Of a stretch of 64,000 bases of DNA, positions 24,401-32,469 are shown in pieces (position 1 is the first letter of the stretch; the number at the start of each line of letters is the position of its first letter). The notes beneath the pieces are model-generated. The model saw only the letters and a list, made by a program, of their open reading frames with translations. It did no database searches and was not told where the DNA came from. The position numbers were made by a program, and so were the translations under genes. This stretch comes from Protonemura montana (lineage: Eukaryota; Arthropoda; Insecta; Plecoptera; Nemouridae), in assembly GCA_947568835.1 (NCBI GenBank), contig OX387612.1, forward strand, positions 7,750,001 through 7,814,000. Direction: 5' to 3'.

Positions 24401-25523
24401 AATCAAAGTTTTTGGATGTCAGATAGCCAAGCTTTTAGACTTCAAACTAGAATACACCGATTTTTTTATGGTTGAAATCGTGGGGTTCCCATTGCACCTA
24501 CTTTTATAGATACTTAGCATCGACTTAAGCCAAGTGATAAAGTTCTTGTTGAAACGTCTTAGCACCTCAACACTCAGCTTGCACACCCTTACGTGGTCAC
24601 ACTTTAAGAGGTCTGAACTTATTCGAAAAAATCGAAAAAATAGCATAACATACGGAAAGACTGTAGTCATGGTTGCTTCTTCTTGGTGTAGTCACACAAA
24701 ACCTTCTAAAATTTGCATTTTCGTTATTTTTTAAAACCTCATCCCGTCTACGTTTTTCAAAATATCAAAATCTGATAGGGTTGCAACCATATTCACACTT
24801 TTCCCATATACACACTGATTTTAGGGGGAGGGGGGGACATCAACCTCAACACATCTCTATAATTAAATAATCACGATTTAAAATATCGATACATGTTTAT
24901 CATTCCGTAGACTGTTCAATGCCCTCCATAAAGATCTAATTTTAAAGAACGACAAAGATTTTAAAATCTCAATAAAGAAATGTCTTTTAGAAAATAGTTT
25001 TTGCAATGTACAAGAATATCTTAATTTCTGGAAAACAAATGTGTAATTTGAGTTATACAATTCTGCCTGTCTATATATCATGTATGTGTTCACATGGACA
25101 ATAAACGAATAAAGAAATAAAAAATAAAATAAATTCGTTGAGGTTAACATTGAAAAAGATCAATTGAGCGTAAACCAGTCTCAAATGCGAGTGATCTGCG
25201 CGAAATCGAAAACTCGAAACGGATCGGTGACTCCACCTAGCAGCATCCTACATTTTTGTCGCGTTAAGGAAGTCATTTGGCGGCTAATTTTTCACGAGAG
25301 TTTAACATTAGCTCGATGACACTACGAGAAGATGCTTTACGTCCAGTAAATTTGTTCGTCTTGTAAAATGAAGTCATTACAATCTTTCGTCTAGATATTA
25401 AATATGAAAATAGAAAACGACAACACATTACGTAACCTAGCGAAGTTTAACGCAAGTATAAACTGTCAATCTTAAGACACTCACCCCCACAACGACGATG
25501 AGAACAAAAACCGATCCCAGCAT
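11943..25523 (-). CDS. Class B (secretin-family) G-protein-coupled receptor, complete gene, 11 exons
   Basis: Peptide-hormone receptor of the plasma membrane; family B1 receptors usually couple to Gs and cAMP. Exons in transcript order: 25523-25485, 23410-23171, 21209-21047, 20517-20404, 19525-19360, 18335-18209, 16406-16229, 15821-15694, 15082-14997, 13190-13010, 12446-11943. They sum to 1926 nt in one open frame, 641 aa plus stop, and every junction agrees in phase. Residues 1-20 are a hydrophobic signal peptide. An extended Cys-rich ectodomain precedes an HRM domain (TWDGWSCW, CPGY, PSCN, KEC) at about 148-205. TM1-TM7 lie at about 216-475, with the TM3 Cys, the ECL2 Cys-Trp pair (NANCW), RVLVTKLR in ICL3 and the TM7 end FCYFNKE. 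The TM3 segment reads LLLGVFLH, so the usual Glu-Gly is missing its Glu. The 167-residue tail is Ser/Thr-rich. Resemblance is to calcitonin/PTH-receptor-like members rather than the PDF receptor; the ligand cannot be told. Confidence 0.9.
12541..12562 (+). repeat. Single 26-bp minisatellite unit
   Basis: CTCAGGTCTATTGGAGTG, one isolated copy of the unit in GPCR intron 10. Confidence 0.6.
12794..12804 (-). promoter_or_regulatory. Overlapping poly(A) signals in GPCR intron 10
   Basis: Two AATAAA hexamers overlap by one base and include the stop codon of the read-through frame. They are the only good signals near the gene's 3' end that I could find. Confidence 0.45.
12800..13009 (-). CDS. Possible alternative terminal exon of the class B GPCR (read-through of exon 10)
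   Basis: If the exon-10 donor is not used, the frame runs on with VSKFIPRCIPK and 58 more residues to TAA. The donor GTTAGT itself encodes Val-Ser, so NKEV is kept in either form. Two overlapping AATAAA hexamers (minus strand, 12804-12799 and 12799-12794) sit at the stop. This looks like a composite exon with intronic polyadenylation, but no transcript evidence is available. Confidence 0.45.
   Translation of the reverse strand, partial: VSKFIPRCIPKLFKSCGFRADFTNAISILLNRLLRKDTIYFPHSADILKDFKDFLIHTHDGSQILCPVK
13010..13190 (-). CDS. Class B GPCR exon 10: TM6 and TM7
   Basis: RTIKATVWLVPVFGVQFIF is TM6 with its PxxG kink; FQG-like GIQGAVVALLFCYFNKE is TM7 into helix 8. Donor GTTAGT after KE. The frame stays open past the donor for a further 69 codons to a stop at 12800 beside poly(A) signals. 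Confidence 0.93.
13205..13340. repeat. Dispersed repeat shared with 21,810-21,930
   Basis: Both carry AGTTGGATCTCTAACTCACA, GAAACATCTG and GTCGTCATGGCAA-AGTTTTAAC. Both lie in introns of the GPCR. Confidence 0.7.
13376..13463. mobile_element. Short MITE-like element with CAGGGTAGC terminal repeats
   Basis: 88 bp; starts CAGGGTAGC and ends GCTACCCTG, with internal inverted GTTACAGATAACGAACGTTA sequence. The ends resemble hAT termini, but no convincing 8-bp target duplication is visible. A related internal block lies at 21,470-21,575. Confidence 0.6.
13466..13920 (-). mobile_element. 5S-derived SINE, near full length
   Basis: Begins (plus strand) with the GATTGATTGATT tail repeat, then body, then the 5S head at about 13810-13890. 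In GPCR intron 9-10 territory, sense to the receptor. Confidence 0.85.
14465..14875 (+). mobile_element. 5S-derived SINE, near full length
   Basis: Head GAGATCACCAAAGTTAAGCA then body and an AATCAATCAATCAATG tail. In GPCR intron 9, antisense to the gene. Confidence 0.85.
14997..15082 (-). CDS. Class B GPCR exon 9: TM5 end and ICL3
   Basis: VNFLLILDIIRVLVTKLR is the near-invariant class B TM5/ICL3 block implicated in G-protein coupling. Acceptor tttgcag, donor GTAATT, phase 0 to 2. Confidence 0.93.
15140..15672 (+). repeat. 68-bp minisatellite, about 8 copies, in GPCR intron 8
   Basis: The unit contains GGACAAGGCTAAGCGGTGGC and GGTCCTTGGTGCTGTTGGAC. It ends about 20 bp from the donor of exon 8 and is antisense to the gene. 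Confidence 0.95.
15694..15821 (-). CDS. Class B GPCR exon 8: TM4, ECL2, TM5 start
   Basis: CLPVLGWAVATAI is TM4 and NANCW is the conserved ECL2 Cys-Trp that pairs with TM3. Donor GTGAGA in phase 0. An alternative acceptor at 15851 would add ten residues and needs the shifted exon-7 donor; the shorter form matches normal family spacing better. Confidence 0.88.
16229..16406 (-). CDS. Class B GPCR exon 7: ECL1, TM3, ICL2, start of TM4
   Basis: CRVLAVLEKLAGNAVFTCML is TM3 with its disulfide Cys. GVFLHRLI and GEPRMLWYFVAGA follow the family ICL2/TM4 pattern. Acceptor ttctcag, donor GTCGGT, phase 0 to 1. A downstream donor 4 bp further is also possible if the next acceptor is the one at 15851. Confidence 0.9.
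16450..16760 (-). repeat. 68-bp minisatellite, about 3 copies, in GPCR intron 6
   Basis: Reverse orientation, hence sense to the gene. The side facing exon 7 reads (minus) GGCACCGGGTTCAACCTCGG and ends about 45 bp from the exon-7 acceptor. Confidence 0.9.
17460..17650. repeat. Degenerate short direct repeats
   Basis: AATTGGTGCCCA-type words recur three or four times at about 60-75 bp. The signal is weak. Confidence 0.35.
17927..17987. promoter_or_regulatory. Cluster of three perfect CRE palindromes in GPCR intron 6
   Basis: TGACGTCA occurs at 17927-17934, 17969-17976 and 17980-17987. This is the consensus CREB/ATF site. The cluster lies about 1.5 kb upstream of exon 7 and 0.2 kb downstream of exon 6 in transcript order. 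It could instead be part of an unrecognised repeat. Confidence 0.45.
18209..18335 (-). CDS. Class B GPCR exon 6: ICL1 and TM2
   Basis: RLRTSMRVILHRNLLMAI matches the class B ICL1/TM2 signature (basic residues, then H-x-N-L). Acceptor gcgcag, donor GTAGGT. A 5S-SINE sits about 40 bp upstream of its acceptor. Confidence 0.92.
18378..18830 (+). mobile_element. 5S-derived SINE, full-length reference copy
   Basis: Head 18380-18470 (GGTTCTCGTTAGATCACCGA, AAGTTAAGCAACACTGCGC, GGATGGGTGACC), body 18471-18790 and an AATAATAATAAT tail. Its layout fits a SINE3-type element: 5S promoter region, unrelated body, simple tail. In GPCR intron 5. Confidence 0.88.
18900..19035 (-). mobile_element. tRNA-like SINE, family 2
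   Basis: On the minus strand it reads CAGATAGCCCAGTTCGTAGA (A box) and CGGGTTCGTCTCC (B box) at tRNA spacing, then ACTGAAG tail side. The anticodon region is degenerate. Confidence 0.65.
19360..19525 (-). CDS. Class B GPCR exon 5: end of HRM and TM1
   Basis: KECRDGKW and STCD close the HRM. The hydrophobic run starting FHVIVLGVSLCF is TM1, ending in the basic ICL1 residues that continue into exon 6 (RRLRTSMR). Acceptor tttgcag, donor GTGACT. Confidence 0.92.
19580..20030. mobile_element. tRNA-like SINE family 1, two copies head-to-tail inverted
   Basis: A minus copy of the tRNA-like part (19596-19665) and a plus copy of the 5' block plus tRNA-like part (about 19800-20012) share the GCATTGCAAACATTTGCAAT region between them. 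In GPCR intron 4. Confidence 0.7.
20404..20517 (-). CDS. Class B GPCR exon 4: HRM core
   Basis: Contains TWDGWSCW, an NET glycosylation site, CPGY and PSCN, the diagnostic HRM pattern. Acceptor ctacag, donor GTGAGT. Phase 1 to phase 1, in register with both neighbours. Confidence 0.92.
20565..21026 (+). repeat. 68-bp minisatellite, about 6 copies, in GPCR intron 3
   Basis: Left flank CCAGGCTAGGCTAGCTTCAT matches the 3' part of the 5S SINE. The right end stops about 20 bp from the exon-3 donor. Confidence 0.95.
21047..21209 (-). CDS. Class B GPCR exon 3: ectodomain ahead of HRM
   Basis: 54 codons plus 1 nt. Contains WKECAKAAEECC, matching the Cys-rich helix that opens the hormone-binding domain of class B receptors. 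Acceptor tatcag, donor GTACGC. A 68-bp minisatellite starts about 20 bp beyond the donor. Confidence 0.85.
21470..21580. repeat. Relative of the 13.4 kb MITE-like element
   Basis: Shares CGTTATCTGTAACGAAA and GTTCGT-type inverted words. The termini are not clear. Confidence 0.4.
21810..21930. repeat. Dispersed repeat, second copy of 13,205-13,340
   Basis: Same order of shared words as at 13.2 kb, in GPCR intron 2. Confidence 0.7.
22342..23155 (-). repeat. 26-bp minisatellite, about 31 copies, reversed
   Basis: The unit is GAGTAAGCTCCCACTCCAAT then AGACCT, the reverse complement of the 8.8 kb array. Both ends have homologous flanks (GGATACAACTAATCG-CCAAA on one side, ATCGGGTGCTTACTCAG on the other). 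It fills much of GPCR intron 2. Confidence 0.95.
23171..23410 (-). CDS. Class B GPCR exon 2: N-terminal ectodomain
   Basis: 80 codons, phase 0 at both ends, donor GTAAGT. It holds Cys residues and an N-glycosylation site (NRS). The acceptor (acatag) lacks a good pyrimidine tract, so the 5' boundary is the least certain in the gene. A 26-bp minisatellite starts about 15 bp past the donor. Confidence 0.7.
23650..23865 (+). mobile_element. 5S-derived SINE, truncated, one and a half heads
   Basis: One full 5S head is followed by a second partial head (GAAGTTAAGCAACACTGCGC-like, twice within 60 bp), then the start of the body. The rest is missing. Confidence 0.75.
23912..24200 (-). mobile_element. 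tRNA-like sequence with a B box, family 3, plus dispersed repeat
   Basis: Minus strand GACGGGGTTCGATTCCCCG is a perfect B-box arm, but the 5' half does not pair as an acceptor. 24,110-24,200 repeats 8,455-8,560. Confidence 0.5.
24890..25135 (+). mobile_element. LINE 3'-end fragment
   Basis: A frame reading FYRLFNALHKDLILKNDKDF then KISIKKCLLENSF and a stop near 25050 matches the usual C-terminus of jockey/CR1-type RTs. An A-rich AATAAA-containing tail follows. Confidence 0.6.
25165..25320. repeat. Dispersed element copy upstream of the GPCR
   Basis: Shares CAGTCTCAAATGCGAGT, CAGCATCCTACATTTTTGTC and GTCATTTGGCGGC with 57.9 kb, 8.6 kb and the 1.4-1.7 kb foldback. Confidence 0.65.
25485..25523 (-). 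CDS. Class B GPCR exon 1: start codon and signal peptide
   Basis: Encodes M plus 12 mostly hydrophobic residues (MLGSVFVLIVVVG), then a GTGAGT donor in phase 0. The next exon completes the signal peptide. An in-frame TAG lies upstream of the ATG, so this is the first possible start in its frame. Any upstream non-coding exon is not resolved. Confidence 0.7.
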
Positions 25524-25529
25524 CTCCTA

Positions 25530-26865
25530 TTCGTTCATCAGCTTGTCATTGCACTTAAACAAAACTTGCAACTGAATTCGAAAAATCTAACATCACCCGT
25601 CCGCATGCCGATACTGTAACATACTAACTCCGTAACCTCCGAGCTATTAACTGCTAGTGATAGGCACACTTTACTAGCCCTACCTCGCCGGTCGTGATAT
25701 TTTCAAGTGCTTTGCTATCAGGGAAAAGGGCTTAACAAGTCCTTTATGTCTAGAATCGATGTTATTTATCTTATCGTGAAGATATCGATGGATAAAGGTG
25801 TTGATTAAGTCGCAATCAGCAATCTTTGTCAATATCTGTGTTAGTTATATTTTGTGTAGATTGAAATGCGATAGTGTGATAATTTCATGTGATTTTTGTT
25901 GATATTTTTATGGGAATATTTAGTGGGAAAACGGTATTTTGTAAATGAACTAGGAGAAGTTGGGAAGTTAGGGAATTGAACTGGAAAAGATGTTGAAGCA
26001 TGTGTTGAGAGGAGAAAGCTAGAATAGAGAAAATGGGTTCTAATCTGAACGGAGAGAAGAAAATGAGAAGTATTTTTAAAGTAAAAAAAGCGATAGTTAT
26101 GTTTTGGTTGATTTATACTACCAGATAATGGTGCGTCCATGATGGATACGGACTTAATTTTGTGTGAGTAGTAAAAGAATAAGATAATCGACACATTTTT
26201 GTGTTGCTAATTAATTGTATATCGTAGATCAAAGAATAATTTTGTCAAATCTAACAAAATTTACAAAATAAAATCAACAGACTTGAACTTCATACTTTAC
26301 ATCCTTTTTTTTAACATTCCCTGATCCATAAATCCTTCAAAATAATCATTGATCACATTCGATCATTGCTTCAAAATATTCCTAACTCAATCATCCGTTG
26401 GTAAACATGGATGTGCTAATAAAAAATCCAAACAAATCACGAGATTGAGAAGAGCCATCGGTCCAAGGTTATGCCATCAATAACTGACCGAAATTCATTT
26501 TATTACTTAATTTAGGCTTGAAATTCACGGGCTTTCCGTCTCAAGGGAAACAAACCTCGCCATAAGGAAGTGATAACGCTAATTGCGAGACACTAATTAG
26601 CGCACTTACACGCTGGCACTGACTGGGTAATAAACATCGTGTTATCTACCAGCGTACTAGCGTTTACTGGCAAGTCACCATGACATGCCAGGTTCAATTG
26701 GCATCAAAATGCATTGCGTACTGATTATTTTTATAGATTAATTACAAACATGTTGGTAAATATTATTAATCGGATGCATTGCATTTGCTTGATGATACAA
26801 AAAATGTCAGGCTTACATAAACAAAATAAAATATGTGAACTGAAATACCTTGTGAAAGTACAATC
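25530..26865. other. Region upstream of the class B GPCR, gene-free
   Basis: Promoter of the receptor should lie here, but no TATA or initiator stands out. AT-rich, no repeat recognised. Confidence 0.5.
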
Positions 26866-26870
26866 ACGTG

Positions 26871-27470
26871 GATAGCTGGCGACCAGGATCGAACATGGGA
26901 CCCCCCGAATGCAAGGCAGACATGGCGCTCTCACTACCAGGATAGCCGGCCACCGGGAACGAACCTGGGACCCCCCGAATGCAAGGCAGACATGGCGCTC
27001 TCACTACCAGGATAGCTGGCGACCAGGATCGAACATGGCACCTCCCGAATGCAAGGCAGACATGGTGCTCTCACTACCAGGATAGTTGGCCACCGGGAAC
27101 GAACCTGGGACCTCGTGAATGCAAGGCAGACATGGCGCTCTCACTTCCAGGATAGCCGGCCACCAGGATCGAACATGGCACCTCCCGAATGCAAGGCAGA
27201 CATGGCGCTCTCACTACCAGGATAGCCGGCCACCGGGAACGAACCTGGGACCCCCCGAATGCAAGGCAGACATGGCGCTCTCACTACCAGGATAGCCGGC
27301 CACCAGGATCGAACATGGCACCTCCCGAATGCACGGCAGACATGGCGCTCTCACTACCAGGATAGTTGGCCACCGGGAACGAACCTGGGACCTTCTGAAT
27401 GCAAGGCAGACATGGCGCTCTCACTTCCAGGATAGCCGGCCACCAGGATCGAACATGGCACCTCTCGAAT
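26871..27470 (-). repeat. 70-bp tandem array of tRNA-Ala-like units in alternating A/B types
   Basis: Units start exactly every 70 bp (26871, 26941, ... 27431), about 8.6 copies. On the minus strand each reads GGTAGTGAGAGCGCC, CCTTGCATTC (a TGC anticodon-like triplet) and AGGTTCGTTCC (B box), with GGCTATC able to pair with GGTGGCC across unit borders. Units alternate strictly between CACCGGGAACGAACCTGGGA and ACCAGGATCGAACATGG types. Confidence 0.85.
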
Positions 27471-27479
27471 CCTATTTGA

Positions 27480-28220
27480 AGAAACCTACTTAGTACAGTG
27501 TCAATTATAATTGACGTTGTTTTAATTTTGCTTGGTGTCATTGCTCGCTAGACGCTTTGTTACATCAATTGCCTGAGTGAGTACCTTTCTTCTGTAACGA
27601 GGAAAACGCATTAATGTGTGAATAACATAAAAAAGGGAAAAATTGCCAAAGGACATGTCATGTGTGCCTGTCCTTCGAAACGTACCTTTGTCCGGCTGAC
27701 AGAAGATACGAGAACTAAAAAAGAGGTTTGAGTATGTTTTTTTTTATACATAAAAATATCTCGCAAAAAACAAACAAGTTGCGAAATAGCCTCAATGTGC
27801 GTCAACACTAAATAACTCGTACAAAAAAAAAACCTTGTGCAACTATTTTATCGGAAAAATTTCATGGCTTGCGATTAGGATATCATGTGAGACGAAGAAA
27901 CTGACGAAGTATTATTTCGGTAGCGACTATTTCTGTGCGAGATTTCGAGGGGTTTGCCACTTTCCTCGTCTCCCATGACCCTTTGTTCCTTGCGTCGATA
28001 ACCTTTCTGAATACAGTAGGCCGAGATCCAAGGCTCGCGAACGAAGCCTCACAAACGCTCCCCCCCACCCCCCTACACGTCCCACCACCCACCTACATCC
28101 CCACCAAAACACATTACATACTGGCAAAAATACGTGAGGAAGTATAGTCTATCCTTCAGGTGGAAGTGCTGGTTTTTAAAAGATGGCTAATAACTAGCGT
28201 TATCTGCGCAGTTTTTAGAT
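27480..28220. other. Gene-free stretch between arrays
   Basis: No supported exon. A C-rich run lies near 28,060. No repeat recognised. Confidence 0.5.
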
Positions 28221-28224
28221 TTCA

Positions 28225-28935
28225 TTCCATCCTCATGGGGCAGTTACCACCGCAGATATTCCATCCTCATGGGGCAGTTACCACCACAGATATTCCATCC
28301 TCATGGGGCAGTTACCACCATAGATATTCCATCTTCATGGGGCAGTTACCACCACAGATATTCCATCCTCATGGGGCAGTTACCACCGCAGATATTCCAT
28401 CCTCATGGGGCAGTTACCACCACAGATATTCCATCCTCATGGGGCAGTTACCACCATAGATATTCCATCCTCATGGGGCAGTTACCACCGTAGATATTCC
28501 ATCCTCATGGGGCAGTTACCACCATAGATATTCCATCCTCATGGGGCAAATACTACCACGGATAACGCTTGCACAGATATTCCATCCTTATGGGGCAAAG
28601 ACTACCACAGATAACGCTTGCACAGATATTCCATCCTTATGGGGCAAATACTACCACAGATAAAGCTTGCACAGATATTCCATCCTTATGGGGCAAATAC
28701 TACCACGGATAACGCTTGCACAGATATTCCATCCTTATGAGGCAAAGACTACCACAGATAAAGCTTGCACAGATATTCCATCCTTATGAGGCAAAGACTA
28801 CCACAGCTAAAGCTTGCACAGATATTTCATCCTTATGAGGCAAAGACTACCACAGCTAAAGCTTGCACAGATATTTCATCCTTATGAGGTAAAGACTACC
28901 ACTGATAGGCTTAACCAGATGTTGCATCCTTAAGG
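28225..28935 (+). repeat. Nested 34-bp and 49-bp minisatellite
   Basis: 28225-28550 repeats CCATCCTCATGGGGCAGTTA then CCACCACAGATATT (34 bp, about 9 copies). 28535-28935 repeats a 49-bp form that is the same unit plus a 15-bp insert (ACGCTTGCACAGATA). The 49-bp form recurs at 48.45 kb. Confidence 0.92.
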
Positions 28936-29394
28936 GGTAAAGACTTCTACGGGTTCAGGTTCAGGTACAAGTTCAGGTAGAACAATTAGAAGCCATTTTA
29001 ATGTCAGTATTTACACATACATTTTTTTGTGGATATGAAAAAGTAAACTTTGAAGATCACACACACGATTTTGTTTCACTTCTGTCTCGACTGGCCTTGT
29101 ATTGGAGTGGGAGGGGGAATTCACAAGAACGCTCGGTGAAAACAAGAAACACGAGGAAACTAATCGGCAATAATATCAGCCTTTTGGTTTCTTTCAGGGT
29201 ATTGAAAGTCGAAAATAAAACGAAATAACAATTGGTGGTTCCCAACCCCTCGTAGGTCAGGGGGTCTAGTTTTCAAGAGTGCGACAAACAAATATCAAAA
29301 CAATACAGCATTTCGCAATCGGCATTCTACTTATAGTCCATCCCCTTGTTGGAGATGCTGGGAATTATAAACTAATGCAAAGACGCAATCGGGA

Positions 29395-29515
29395 GGGACT
29401 TTGTTTGATTCATATTTATCTTGTCAGATGTCAACATTTCAACTCATCTCGACTCGACCATCTAAGCTGTGTTGCCAACTCACGTACCCGTTTCCCATCA
29501 GGCAGAAGATATTTA
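29395..29515. repeat. Dispersed repeat, second copy of 7,235-7,345
   Basis: Same word order as at 7.2 kb. The 43-bp array begins directly after it. Confidence 0.65.
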
Positions 29516-29547
29516 AGACAACGCAGCCAAATCAAACAATTGTGACA

Positions 29548-30885
29548 GCTAGTGATGCAGTGGTCAATGCACGCGTGTGTACGCAGTTCACCCAGTGATG
29601 TAGTGGTCAATTCACGCGGGTGTAGGCAGTCCACCCAGTGATGTAGTGGTCAATGCATGCGGGTGTACGCAGTCCACCCAGTGATGTAGTGGTCAATGCA
29701 CGCGGGTGTACGCAGTCCACCCAGTGATGTAGTGTTCAATGCACGCGGGTGTAAGCAGTCCACCCAGTAATGTAGTGGTCAATGCACGCGGGTGTAGGCA
29801 ATCCACCCAGTGATGTAGTGGTCAATGCACGCGGGTGTACGCAGTCCACCCAGTGATGAAGTGGTTAATGCACGCGGGTGTACGCAGTCCACCCAGTAAT
29901 GTAGTGGTCAATGCACGCGGGTGTACGCAGTCTACCCAGTGATGTAGTGGTCAATGCACGCGGGTGTACGCAGTCCACCCAGTGATGTAGTGGTCAATGC
30001 ACGCGGGTATACGGAGTCCACCCAGTGATGAAGTGGTTAATGCACGCGGGTGTACGCAGTCCACCCAGTAATGTAGTGGTCAATGCACGCGGGTGTACGC
30101 AGTCCACCCAGTGATGTAGTGGTCAATGCACGCGGGTGTACACAGTCCACCCAGTGATGTAGTGGTCAATGCACGCGGGTGTACGGAGTCCACCCACTGA
30201 TGCAGTGGTCAATGCACGCGGGTGTACGCTGTCCACCCGGTGATGTAGTGGTCAATGCACGCGGGTGTACGATGTCCACCCAGTGATGTAGTGGTCAATG
30301 CACGCCGGTGTACGCAGTCTATCCAGTGATGTAGTGGTCAATGCACGCGAGTGTACGGAGTCCACCCACTGATGCAGTGGTCAATGCACGCGGGTGTACA
30401 CAGTCCACCCAGTGATGTAGTGGTCAATGCACGCGGGTGTACGCTGTCCACCCAGTGATGTAGTGGTCAATGCACGCGGGTGTACGATGTCCACCCAGTG
30501 ATGTAGTGGTCAATGCACGCCGGTGTACGCAGTCCACCCAGTGATGAAGTGGTCAATGCACGCGGGTGTACGCAGTCCACCCAGTGATGTAGTGGTCAAT
30601 GCACGCGGGTGTACGCAGTTCACCCAGTGATGTAGTGGTCAATGCACGCGGGTGTACGCAGTCCATCTAGTGATGTAGTGGTGAATGCACGCGGGTGTAC
30701 GCAGTCCACCCAGTGATGTAGTGGTCAATGCACGCGGGTGTACGCAGTCCACCCGGTGATGTAGTGGTCAATGCACGCGAGTGTACGCAGTCCACCCAGT
30801 GATGTAGTGGTCAATGCACGCGGGTGTACGCAGTCCACCCGGTGATGTAGTGGTAAATGCACGCGAGTGTACGCAGTCAATCCAC
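29548..30885 (+). repeat. 43-bp minisatellite, about 31 copies
   Basis: The unit is CCCAGTGATGTAGTGGTCAA then TGCACGCGGGTGTACGCAGTCCA. Variants such as GATGAAGTGGTTAATG and CCCACTGATGCAGTGG recur at spaced intervals, indicating higher-order duplications. Confidence 0.95.
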
Positions 30886-30889
30886 TAAT

Positions 30890-32080
30890 TATTTATAGTC
30901 TATCCGTAAGCCTACTTCTACAACTTAAGGAAAACGCTAATGAACTTGGGTTTTTCAGAGAATTCAAACAAAAAAACCCAATTGAACTAGATCTGTTGAT
31001 TAAAATAATACCAAAAAATGTCAACATCACAAGAAAAAAAATAGCTAAGTCAGCAATTTTGAATTGCTGTGAATTTCATATTAGAATAAACATTTTAAAA
31101 ATTCCATGCATTCTGCTCTTTCCCTTTTCCACGGCTGGATGTTTAATCACACACTGATAGTTTACAAGTTTCAGAGGTAAACTCTATCAGAAACAAAATC
31201 TCATTGCTAGAAAATTATTCAAAAATCTCGGCACCTCGAACTAGAGAATGGACTTTACCTGATGGTACCTTCTATCTCGACCCTAAGCAACGCAATGCTC
31301 TTCAAAAAAAATCACAGTAAATAACAACACAAAAATGGCACCGTTCCTATTCTTTCGGTTGACCCTTTCAGTGCAAACTTGACCCAGTGCATTGAGATAA
31401 TCACTCGGCTCAGGATCCACTTCTCTAAGACCAGCACGCCTTGATCTCTGATAAACTTTGACCATGTTTAGCAACAGAAGTTGATAATAAGACAGACTTG
31501 ACAAGCCAACATCAGACCAGTTGCCATCGTGGTGTCACAGCGACCAAACAGTGCCGAAGTGAAGTCAAATTTCTTGAAAAAGTGACCGTTATTCTGTCAG
31601 TGATATTTTAATTATTCGACTGTCGTCGCACCTTAAAGGTAATGTAGCGAAGCTTTACTGACTTTTTACTTTATTGTCGTGTTTTGATTAATTATGACTG
31701 ACAGATATGAAAATAAATTTGTTTTTATGAGATAGATATTTTCTTTTGCGTCAAGTGTCAGTTTTCTAGTACGGAATTGCTATTTATGCGGAAAAATCGA
31801 ATGAGAAAAATGACTGTACGAATTAGTTCGGAAGGGTAGGGGCAAGTTCTTAATTTTTAACATTTTATTTTTATTAAATGTCACTAGAAAGTCATAAGAC
31901 GAGAATTTGAAGGTTCAGCCAATCGATATTCCCATCCAATTGCATTCTGCAAAGGTTTTGGCACACATCTTTGCAAAAACTTAACCACCTTGTGGATATG
32001 CCATGGCTTTCACGACAGAAAATATAGATTCTCAAAAATGAGACTTATCGGATAATACTGGAGATTCATAACTGACTCAT
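30890..32080. other. Gene-free stretch; unassigned minus-strand frame at 31,283-31,504
   Basis: A 73-codon frame is present, but I recognise no family, and start context and splice sites do not argue for a gene. An untranslated first exon of SAM synthetase could lie in this region; I cannot show it. Confidence 0.4.
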
Positions 32081-32081
32081 A

Positions 32082-32465
32082 TAAATAAATAAATATAAAT
32101 AAATAAATAAATAAATAAATAAACATTTTTATTCCAAATTGGTTGTTACAACATTAGAACGTCATATTTTTCTATGTTAAAATCATTATTGTAGAAATCG
32201 TCTAACGAGTAAAAACAATGGTGTTTTAAAAAAACTTTGAGAAGTTTTAAAAATTCTTTATCTTCAGATTTACATTTAATATAATAGGGCAAGTGATTAA
32301 AAATATTCACACCGCTTAAGATAGGTCCATTACAGTATATTGTTGTCGTCAGGTCATACATATTGCTATTATGTCTTAATACATATTTGTGGTTATTGTC
32401 AAATTTTAATTGTGTAAGTTTCTTATTGTTAATTACGTATGTCACTATACTAAGGATATACATAC
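32082..32465 (-). mobile_element. LINE 3'-end fragment with (AAAT)n tail
   Basis: The minus-strand frame from 32463 to 32146 (YCNGPILSGVNIFNHLPYYI, then SLDDFYNN) matches the C-terminal end of non-LTR RTs. Just beyond it is the tail microsatellite at 32082-32126. Confidence 0.7.
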
Positions 32466-32469
32466 AGGT

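Noticed and set aside
26871..27470. Cluster of working tRNA-Ala genes
   Set aside because: The T-stem has mismatches, the D-arm is irregular, there are no spacers or T-run terminators, and the units alternate as a satellite does.
31283..31504. 73-codon minus-strand frame as a small gene
   Set aside because: No recognisable motif, no supporting splice sites or promoter; kept only as unassigned.
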